A stretch of DNA of 11,693 nucleotides from JADFOB01 sp964651325 (GTDB lineage Bacteria; Planctomycetota; Phycisphaerae; UBA1845). The notes beneath the pieces were generated by a model. The model did not search any database and had not been told where the DNA came from. It worked only from the letters and a program-made list of their open reading frames with translations. The stretch covers positions 1 to 11,693 of the forward strand of contig CAZYXP010000117.1 of the NCBI GenBank assembly GCA_964651325.1, read 5' to 3'. Below, piece after piece: positions 6,667 through 11,693 of the stretch. The translations under genes were made by a program, and so were the position numbers. How positions within the stretch are numbered: the first letter of the stretch is position 1; every line of letters starts with the position of its first letter.

Positions 6667-7392
6667 ATGGCGATGCCCAGTTCCGCACAAGACGATAGTG
6701 GTAAGATGGCAGGTTTCATGCCCGAGGGCGCCGGTGAAACCGGCCAGAAATCGGGTTTGCGTTTGTTAGTCGTGGTGCTTGGCGTGATGGTGCTGCTCCT
6801 CGGCGTTTGGCGAATCGCTGTCTATTCGCCCGAAAACCTCATGTCGAGGCTGTCAGTGCTGCCGCGAATCAAGCCGGTTCCGCCGTTCGAGCTGACCGAG
6901 CGCAGCGGCGCCACGGTGACGCGCGAGACATTGCTTGGTAGCCCGTGGGTCGCTGATTTCATTTTCACCAGTTGCCCCGGCCCATGCCCAAAAATGAGCC
7001 AGCGCATGCTGGCGATTCAACGGGCGCTGGTTCGAGAGGGCGTGGGCGGAAAGCTTGTCTCGTTCAGCGTGGATCCCGAACGGGATCGCCCGAGCGTCTT
7101 GAAGACGTACGCCCAACGCTTCAAAGCCGACGCCGATCGCTGGTGGTTTCTCACCGGCGACGATGAGCAATCCATGTGGACGCTCGCGAGCGAGGGGTTT
7201 TTCCAGGCGGTGCTGCCCGGCGACGAAACCCACCGAGTCGAGCATGGCACCTATTTCATCGTGGTCGGCAAGAACGGGTCTATCCGGTCCGTGCATCAGG
7301 GACTTGATCCGGACCAAAGCGTCAGTCAGCTCATCGAGGACATCGTGGGCGATTTGCGCATCTTGGAAGACGAGCCCTACCAAGCACCGTGA
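6667..7392 (+). CDS. sco: SCO1/SenC-type copper chaperone
   Basis: This membrane-anchored, outward-facing thioredoxin-fold protein delivers copper to, and reduces, the CuA site of cytochrome oxidase. The 241-aa protein has one N-terminal helix (~31-52) and then the SCO domain. The copper-binding CxxxC is TSC103PGPC107PKMS, and the third ligand is H193 in VEHGTYFIVVG. FSVDPERD is the conserved peroxiredoxin-like segment. The ATG at 6667 is chosen, with AGGA about 8 nt upstream (6655-6658); a TTG at 6664 and an ATG at 6673 are alternatives. Its TGA overlaps the GTG of the next gene. It fits the heme-and-copper assembly theme of the operon. Confidence 0.94.
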   Translation: MAMPSSAQDDSGKMAGFMPEGAGETGQKSGLRLLVVVLGVMVLLLGVWRIAVYSPENLMSRLSVLPRIKPVPPFELTERSGATVTRETLLGSPWVADFIFTSCPGPCPKMSQRMLAIQRALVREGVGGKLVSFSVDPERDRPSVLKTYAQRFKADADRWWFLTGDDEQSMWTLASEGFFQAVLPGDETHRVEHGTYFIVVGKNGSIRSVHQGLDPDQSVSQLIEDIVGDLRILEDEPYQAP

Positions 7393-7820
7393 CCCTCTCC
7401 GACCTCCCCACACTCAATGCCTCGTTGAATCTGACCTGCTTGGTGCTGCTGGTGACCGGGTATGTGTGCATGCGGCGGGGTCATATCACTGCCCACAAAC
7501 GGCTGATGATCTCCGCTTTCTCTGTGTCCGTGGCGTTCCTGGGATGCTACGTCACCTATCGCGTGCTGGGAGAAGAGAAACGGTTTGGCGGTACGGGGTG
7601 GATCCGACCTGTCTATTTCTTCATTTTGATCACGCACGTCACGCTCGCCGCGACGGTACCGGTGCTGGCAAGTATCACGCTGTGGCGGGGGCTGCGATCG
7701 ACGCCCGAGCGTCATCGGCGTATTGCCCGTTGGACGTTCCCAATCTGGGTTTATGTATCGCTGACGGGGGTCTTGGTATACTGGCTCCTGTTCGTTATGT
7801 ACGGCCCTCAAATGACTTAG
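7389..7820 (+). CDS. DUF420 (YozB/CtaM-type) membrane protein, oxidase assembly factor
   Basis: This 143-aa protein has four predicted membrane helices and belongs to DUF420. The invariant features are H36KRLM after helix I, H83 (ITHVTLA) and the block beginning H109RRIARWTFPIW and running through VSLTGV. Members such as Bacillus YozB and staphylococcal CtaM have been linked to making active aa3-type oxidases; this is recalled knowledge, and the chemical role is not established. The start is a GTG that overlaps the SCO stop (GTGA). The conserved histidines suggest heme or metal contact. It is the last clear gene of the assembly operon. Confidence 0.9.
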   Translation: MTLSDLPTLNASLNLTCLVLLVTGYVCMRRGHITAHKRLMISAFSVSVAFLGCYVTYRVLGEEKRFGGTGWIRPVYFFILITHVTLAATVPVLASITLWRGLRSTPERHRRIARWTFPIWVYVSLTGVLVYWLLFVMYGPQMT

Positions 7821-7930
7821 AAGCGATATACGCCCGTTCTACGTCCCCCACCCGAGATCTGCCTGAAACGAATCAATTGGAATCTCCCCACGATACGTCC
7901 GATATAGCCAACGGATACATTCAGGAATCT

Positions 7931-8047
7931 ATGTTCTTCGGTTTCTCAGGGAGGCACGGTGCGAATATGTCACTTTTCTTGTTTTTTGCCAGTGCGATCG
8001 GTGCGATCATGTTCGGGTTGTTGGATTTTCTCATCCAGACCAGTTAG
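7931..8047 (+). CDS. Possible short ORF for a one-helix membrane peptide
   Basis: A 38-codon frame ends in a ~22-residue hydrophobic helix containing one acidic residue (GAIMFGLLDFLIQ). Two starts are possible. The ATG at 7931 is preceded by AGGA with a 4-nt spacer. The ATG at 7967 gives 26 aa and is preceded by the stronger AGGGAGG (7948-7954) at 12 nt. It lies 110 nt after the DUF420 gene, on the same strand. Single-helix peptides of this size are common extra subunits of respiratory oxidases, but no family was recognised and expression is uncertain. Confidence 0.35.
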   Translation: MFFGFSGRHGANMSLFLFFASAIGAIMFGLLDFLIQTS

Positions 8048-8312
8048 CGCGGGATCAGGCTTGCTCTGATGGGATGATCGGTCTCATGTAGACTGGCCGC
8101 GCTAGGCTGGCTCGTGGCCAGACACAGCGCACCGCCGCTGTGCTACATTGTGCTCCGTGCTGCTGATTTGGTCATACGGCCAAGATTGCCGACGATTCGC
8201 CGAGAGCGAGTCAATTGATGGCTTGTCATCGCGCGCGGGTTCGGTTAGAACCTTCAAACCCTTGCGGGATCGGACAGGCGTCTTTCGCATGCCCGGCTCG
8301 CCCGCAAATATG
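8048..8312. other. Intergenic region upstream of tRNA-Tyr
   Basis: No gene was recognised in these 265 bp. They contain a 7-bp stem CACAGCG/CGCTGTG with a 6-nt loop (8123-8142) and a weak ATCAG/CTGAT stem (8054-8070), neither with a T run. The tRNA promoter should lie here, but no convincing -35/-10 pair could be assigned. Confidence 0.5.
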
Positions 8313-8395
8313 GGGCGTGTGCCCGAGTGGCCAATGGGGACGGGCTGTAAACCCGTTGGAGTAATCCTTCGAAGGTTCGAATCCTTCCGCGCCCA
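8313..8395 (+). tRNA. tRNA-Tyr (anticodon GTA)
   Basis: A full class II cloverleaf is visible. The acceptor stem is GGGCGTG (8313-8319) with CGCGCCC (8388-8394, one G-T pair) and discriminator A at 8395. The D arm begins CCCGAGTGGCC. The anticodon stem ACGGG/CCCGT closes a CTGTAAA loop with GTA at 8347-8349. A long variable arm follows, and then the T arm GAAGG-TTCGAAT-CCTTC (8371-8387). The long variable arm and GTA together identify tyrosine. The 3' CCA is not encoded (AATCC follows), so it must be added by the CCA-adding enzyme. Confidence 0.96.
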
Positions 8396-8409
8396 ATCCG
8401 AGGTTTGCG

Positions 8410-9315
8410 ATGCGCATTCTCGATCAGATCCGAAACGCCGGACCGACGCTCTCGTTCGAGTTCTTCCCCCCCAAAGGCGATATCGGCTTTTGGGACCTCT
8501 ACAAGACGATCGAGTCGCTCAAACCGCTTGATCCCACCTACATCTCCGTTACGTACGGCGCGGGCGGCAGCACGCGGCAAAAAACCGTTGAATTGGTCGG
8601 CCGGATCAAGACGGACGCCGGCATCGAGAGCATGGCCCATGTGACGTGCGTAGGCCATGGTCGCAGTGAGATTGGGGCGTTAATTGACGACCTGCGCAAC
8701 CGCGGCGTGGAGAACGTACTGGCGCTGCGCGGCGATCCTCCGCAAGGGCAAGACCGATTTGAGCCGGCCGACGACGGATTCGCCCACGCCGATGAGTTGG
8801 TCGCCTTTATCCGAGACCGCTGCGATGTGTGCATCGGTGCGGCCTGCTACCCGGAGGTTCATCCCGAAGCCGCCGACGCCCAAAGCGATCTAGACCATTT
8901 GAAACGCAAGGTCGACGCAGGCGCCGATTTTCTAATCACGCAGCTATTCTTTGACAACGAGGCGTTTGAGCGTTTTCGAGAGCGGGTTGAAGCCGCGGGC
9001 ATCTCGGCCCCCATCATCGCGGGCATCATGCCCATCGTCAGTGTCAAACAGGTGAAGCGGTTTACGCAAATGTGCGGCGCGACGATCCCCAAGGCCTTGC
9101 TTCGCAGAGTTGAGGCCGTCGAGGACGATGTCGAGGCCGTGCGGCACATCGGCATGTACCATGCGACGCAGCAATGCCTCGCGCTCTTGAAGAGCGACGT
9201 GGCAGGCATTCATTTCTACACCCTGAACCGATCGACGGCGACCCGGGCGATTTACCAGTTGATCAAGAGCGAGCGAACCGCGGCCGTTGGCGCGGGCGTA
9301 CACGCATGTGAGTGA
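8410..9315 (+). CDS. metF: 5,10-methylenetetrahydrofolate reductase
   Basis: This cytoplasmic FAD enzyme reduces methylene-THF to methyl-THF, the methyl donor for methionine synthesis. The 301-aa protein is the usual length for bacterial MetF. It shows TLSFEFFPPKG with the catalytic glutamate (E17), the VTYGAGGS strand, AHVTC (76-80), LALRGDPPQG with D109, the CYPEVHPEA segment, DFLITQLFFDN, PIIAGIMPIVS and a C-terminal GIHFYTLNRS. The ATG at 8410 follows GAGG (8400-8403, 6-nt spacer). It begins only 14 nt after tRNA-Tyr, so the two may share a transcript. A large inverted-repeat element starts 2 nt after its stop codon. Confidence 0.96.
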   Translation: MRILDQIRNAGPTLSFEFFPPKGDIGFWDLYKTIESLKPLDPTYISVTYGAGGSTRQKTVELVGRIKTDAGIESMAHVTCVGHGRSEIGALIDDLRNRGVENVLALRGDPPQGQDRFEPADDGFAHADELVAFIRDRCDVCIGAACYPEVHPEAADAQSDLDHLKRKVDAGADFLITQLFFDNEAFERFRERVEAAGISAPIIAGIMPIVSVKQVKRFTQMCGATIPKALLRRVEAVEDDVEAVRHIGMYHATQQCLALLKSDVAGIHFYTLNRSTATRAIYQLIKSERTAAVGAGVHACE

Positions 9316-9317
9316 CA

Positions 9318-9502
9318 CCGAACCGCGCCCGTGGGGAAGCGGCCTCCGAAGGCCTGCTGCGGGTGTTCCATGTTCTGTTGGGCGTGGGGAACGCGCAAGA
9401 GCACGCCTCCAAAGCCCACACTACGGAACCGTGCCCGTCCAGCACATGTTAATTGCCCCCCGACATTTCGCCGCCGGCCGCTTCCTGACGGGCGCGGTTC
9501 GG
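9318..9502. repeat. 185-bp element with 27-bp inverted terminal arms
   Basis: The left arm (9318-9344) and right arm (9476-9502) are reverse complements at 25 of 27 positions. Both contain GAACCGCGCCCGT, at 9320-9332 on plus and 9488-9500 on minus. A third, near-identical copy, GAACCGTGCCCGT, lies inside at 9426-9438 on plus. Each arm also has a CCGC...GCGG imperfect palindrome core. The element has no coding capacity. It lies between convergent metF and the MOSC gene, where it could act as a two-way terminator. It looks like a REP/MITE-type non-autonomous repeat. Confidence 0.8.
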
Positions 9503-9537
9503 ATCATGCGACGTCCGACCTCCGGAAGTCCTCTTCC

Positions 9538-9999
9538 TTAATCGCACAGGAACACCGAATCGCCGACGCTGATGGTCCCCTCGGCAACCACCTGACCGAA
9601 AACACCGCCGCGTCCCTCTGGAACCAGCGCAGCTCGGAGGCCGTCATGCTGCTGATCCATCAACGCGCACGGCTTACTCTCGCCATGGACCTCAATCCGC
9701 GCCGCGCCGACGGCAAGCGTCTTTCCGATCAAACGCGCCAGATCCACGCCTTCGGTTAGCAGGTTGGCCCGCCGCGTGCTCCAGGGAAGATCGCGGCCGA
9801 GCTCCGCGCACACGCGCTGCCACGCCTCTTTGGACATCAGCGTGACTTCGCGCTTGCCGGGCGGGCGATTCTCGATGGCCAACCCCCGCTGCAGAAGAAT
9901 CTCACAGGTGCCGACTTCGCGCATTGCGTCTCGTTTCGTGGGCCGATAGGCAATGCCGCAAACGCTTCCGACAGCAACCGTGGCTTCATTTTCTTTCAT
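9538..9999 (-). CDS. MOSC-domain protein
   Basis: This 153-aa protein is essentially a single MOSC (molybdenum cofactor sulfurase C-terminal) domain, as in the YiiM group. It has an N-terminal strand (VAVGSVCGIAYRP), RREVT-like KREVTLM, a TRRANLLTEGVDL segment, the conserved cysteine C111 in ESKPCALMD, and the closing GRGGVFGQVVAEGTISVGD. Such domains are thought to bind the molybdenum cofactor or carry sulfur; the physiological substrate here is unknown. The ATG at 9999 is preferred over an in-frame TTG at 10008; neither has a strong ribosome-binding site. It lies 63 nt after the SMR-like gene on the same strand, and is probably co-transcribed with it. Confidence 0.88.
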   Translation of the reverse strand: MKENEATVAVGSVCGIAYRPTKRDAMREVGTCEILLQRGLAIENRPPGKREVTLMSKEAWQRVCAELGRDLPWSTRRANLLTEGVDLARLIGKTLAVGAARIEVHGESKPCALMDQQHDGLRAALVPEGRGGVFGQVVAEGTISVGDSVFLCD

Positions 10000-10060
10000 G
10001 ATGCTCAATTTCAGCCGTTAGAAATCCGTGCCACGCGTACCCCTGCCGAACAACGCCCAT

Positions 10061-10080
10061 GTTCAAGACCGCTCTTGAAC
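10061..10080 (-). repeat. Perfect 8-bp hairpin across the end of the SMR-like gene
   Basis: GTTCAAGA-CCGC-TCTTGAAC is a perfect stem with a 4-nt loop. It covers the stop codon (10063-10065 on minus) and the last codons of the SMR-like gene. There is no following T run on the minus strand, so it may be an RNA-processing or 3'-end stability site rather than a terminator. Confidence 0.6.
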
Positions 10081-10503
10081 GATCGTGGCCTGAGCCGACG
10101 GGGCATCTTCGGGATTCCGTGTTTGCGACGCGATCAAGACTATGCCCGCAAGCACAAGGCCAACGCCGATCTTCTGCGTCAGCGTGAGGGTTTCCTTTAG
10201 CGCCGGGTGCAGGTAGGCCACGACTGCGATCATGGCGAATCCCCCGCCAACCATGATCGGATAGGCCACGCTAATCTTCAAGGCCTTGCTCTGAAGCGCG
10301 TACAGGTAGAATCCCGCGTTGAGCACGAAACACGTCAGCCCGATGACCAGCGGTAGATTGCCCAGGACAATGCCAAATGCACTCCCGAAACCGTCGCGGA
10401 GCACACCGCCGTCGTCCGCGACGGTTTTCATGCCAACCTTCATCAGCAGATTGGCGGTCGCGTTCAAAACCAGCGCGACCGCCAGAGCAAGCACATATTG
10501 CAT
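10063..10503 (-). CDS. Four-helix SMR/EamA-like membrane transporter
   Basis: This 146-aa inner-membrane protein has the fold of the small drug/metabolite transporters: four helices with NLLMKVGMK in helix I and VAYPIMVGGGF in helix III. Helix IV is KIGVGLVLAGIVLIA. The essential proton-binding Glu14 of EmrE aligns with Asn14 here, and the tryptophan of EmrE's YAIWSG is replaced. It is therefore unlikely to be a classical proton-coupled quaternary-ammonium exporter, and resembles ArnE/ArnF-type half-size flippase subunits more closely. A hydrophilic tail of about 20 residues follows helix IV. The ATG has GAGGA on the minus strand (10511-10515) with a 7-nt spacer. The substrate is unknown. Confidence 0.85.
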   Translation of the reverse strand: MQYVLALAVALVLNATANLLMKVGMKTVADDGGVLRDGFGSAFGIVLGNLPLVIGLTCFVLNAGFYLYALQSKALKISVAYPIMVGGGFAMIAVVAYLHPALKETLTLTQKIGVGLVLAGIVLIASQTRNPEDAPSAQATIVQERS

Positions 10504-10796
10504 GGGGTTGTCCTCAACCAGGGTTCATCCATCGAACTGCAATCATTCATAGCAGACGCTCAAGGTTTCAACAACGGATCAAGCCCAATGCGGACACCGT
10601 TGCCTTGCCGACTTCCCGACCCCAGGCCGCCAATCACGCGTCTCGGCGACCGCAGCCCACTTTGGGGGAACACGGATTCGGTCGCCCCGTTTACAGAAAC
10701 ACCGCACAATCCGACAATGCGACAATGCAGCGGACTACATCGGCGGCGATTGCGTGGGCACGCCGCGTGTTGCGATCGGAAGGAAACTCCAAACAA
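10504..10796. other. Divergent intergenic region
   Basis: This 293-bp stretch separates the minus-strand SMR-like gene from the plus-strand flippase and should hold promoters for both. No convincing -35/-10 pair was recognised. It contains a small 8-bp tandem repeat at 10713-10728. The frame of the flippase is open back to an ATG at 10725, so the last 70 nt could be coding. Confidence 0.5.
10713..10728 (+). repeat. 8-bp tandem repeat
   Basis: GACAATGC occurs twice in a row (10713-10720 and 10721-10728). A degenerate third unit, CACAATCC, lies directly upstream (10705-10712). It sits over the alternative ATG of the flippase gene. Confidence 0.7.
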
Positions 10797-11693
10797 GTGA
10801 CCCAAGTCCGAAATGAGATTCGCCAATCTGGCGTTCTGCTTGCCGGCACGGCCGGTACGGTGGCGCTGAGCCTAGCCTATACCATGTATGCGCTGCGGAT
10901 ACTGGGCCCGGAAGCCTCGTCGGCGTTCACGCTGGCGGTGTCTTTCGTCGCATTTTGTCAAATCGCTTTGGGGCCGATCAACGGGACCGTGGCGCGCTTT
11001 ACGGCCAAGTTTGTGGCCGAAGGCGATGGGGGCAAGGTCCGCTCGCTCGGGCGCGCCTGCGTCGTGCGGACGCTGACGGCCACCGTCCTGTTGCTGATTC
11101 CAGCTTTAGCATTCGTAGTACCCGTGAGCCGATTTTGGAAGCTGGATACGCCTTGGCCGCTCGCTTTGGCGTATGGGGTGGTGGGGCTGACGCTCCTGCT
11201 TAGCATCGCACGTGGTTTGCTGCGGGGGCTTCAGGCGTTCGGCCATCTGACCGTTAACACCCTTGCCGAGGCAGCCTTACGGTTGGTCGCAGGAGTCGCC
11301 ATCCTGCATTTCGCCCAGACGGCGACGGCCGCGCTTTGCGGTTTTCTGTTCGCGTTGGTGGGTGTGTTGATTTTGTCGCGTTGGCAGGTTTCCCCGCGGC
11401 TACGCGTCCATGATGCTGAGCCTTTCGATGGGCGCGAGGTGTTGGCCTTCGCCGGCCCGCTTCTGCTGATGATGCTCGCAGCGGCCGGGTTTCAGAATCT
11501 GGACATGCTCGCCGTCAAGCATTCATTCGCCGATCTTCAGGCCGGACTCTATGGCGCGGCGTTTTCAATCGCGCGGCTGATCGGTGCGCTGGTCACGCCG
11601 TTTTCGATCCTGCTGCTGCCCGTTCTGACCAGTGCCCACGCCCGCGGTGAATCCACGGCTAGGCCGTTGATCCGGATCATCGCATACTTCGTG
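10797..11693 (+). CDS. Polysaccharide/lipid flippase (Wzx-like, MOP superfamily), 5' part
   Basis: The frame is open to the window end; 299 residues of a usual 420-500 are visible. The N-terminal pattern is typical of oligosaccharide flippases: a short polar start, a first helix (GVLLAGTAGTVALSLAYTMY), then LRILGPEASSAF, followed by ARFTAKFVAEGD. Repeated helix pairs then run to a second-half start (EVLAFAGPLLLMMLA, then NLDMLAVKHSF and AGLYGAAFSIARLIG). Such proteins move lipid-linked glycans across the inner membrane. The GTG at 10797 is chosen because AAGGA (10780-10784) lies 12 nt upstream. An in-frame ATG at 10725 would add 24 residues but lacks a ribosome-binding site. Confidence 0.87.
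   Translation, partial: MTQVRNEIRQSGVLLAGTAGTVALSLAYTMYALRILGPEASSAFTLAVSFVAFCQIALGPINGTVARFTAKFVAEGDGGKVRSLGRACVVRTLTATVLLLIPALAFVVPVSRFWKLDTPWPLALAYGVVGLTLLLSIARGLLRGLQAFGHLTVNTLAEAALRLVAGVAILHFAQTATAALCGFLFALVGVLILSRWQVSPRLRVHDAEPFDGREVLAFAGPLLLMMLAAAGFQNLDMLAVKHSFADLQAGLYGAAFSIARLIGALVTPFSILLLPVLTSAHARGESTARPLIRIIAYFV

Noticed and set aside
7878..7907. Possible promoter TTGGAA - 18 nt - GATATA before the short ORF
   Set aside because: Both boxes match consensus poorly (4 of 6 and 3 of 6), and the gap is within chance expectation.
8313..8395. tRNA 3' end as an integration site (att)
   Set aside because: No integrase gene and no second copy of the tRNA 3' end is visible in the window; downstream lies an ordinary metF gene.
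8148..8531. 127-codon plus-strand frame across tRNA-Tyr and the metF start
   Set aside because: It runs through the tRNA and out of frame into metF; it has no homology or ribosome-binding site.
9331..9759. 142-codon plus-strand frame across the inverted-repeat element and the MOSC gene
   Set aside because: The first part is the palindromic element and the rest is antisense to the MOSC domain.

Overview
The window is GC-rich bacterial DNA (roughly 60% by eye). It is dominated by a plus-strand aerobic respiration locus: the end of a cytochrome c oxidase structural operon followed by its cofactor and assembly genes. The gene order, the small cox-linked membrane proteins, the NxxxExxxD version of CtaB and the REP-like intergenic palindromes together suggest a member of the Planctomycetota or a neighbouring phylum such as Acidobacteriota or Verrucomicrobiota. 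That placement is inference; no rRNA or other marker is present.

Region 1 (1-2667): the 3' two thirds of ctaD (subunit I, cut by the window edge), then ctaE (subunit III), ctaF (subunit IV) and two small uncharacterised membrane proteins, of 68 aa and of 89 aa with a CxxC motif. They are tightly packed, and the last two overlap as TAATG. Subunit I keeps all the metal ligands and the D-channel glutamate, but an ungapped alignment puts isoleucine where the K-channel lysine normally sits. Region 2 (2668-3011): a 344-bp gap full of hairpins, including a terminator-like hairpin with a T run and four stem-loops that each have a 5-nt loop.

Region 3 (3012-7820): a compact assembly operon. It holds ctaA (heme A synthase) and ctaB (heme O synthase), an ABC-2 type exporter (ATPase plus permease), a SCO-type copper chaperone and a DUF420 (YozB/CtaM-type) membrane protein. 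Most junctions overlap by 1-4 nt. ctaB and ctaA convert protoheme to heme O and then heme A, SCO delivers copper, and the DUF420 protein is probably an assembly factor. The ABC exporter's substrate is unknown. A short ORF for a one-helix membrane peptide follows.

Region 4 (8313-9315): tRNA-Tyr(GTA) without an encoded CCA, directly followed by metF. Region 5 (9316-9537): between convergent genes lies a 185-bp element with 27-bp near-perfect inverted terminal arms and a third internal copy of the arm motif. Region 6 (9538-10503, minus strand): a MOSC-domain protein and a four-helix SMR-like membrane protein that has Asn at the position of EmrE Glu14. Region 7 (10797-end): the 5' part of a polysaccharide/lipid flippase, cut by the window edge.
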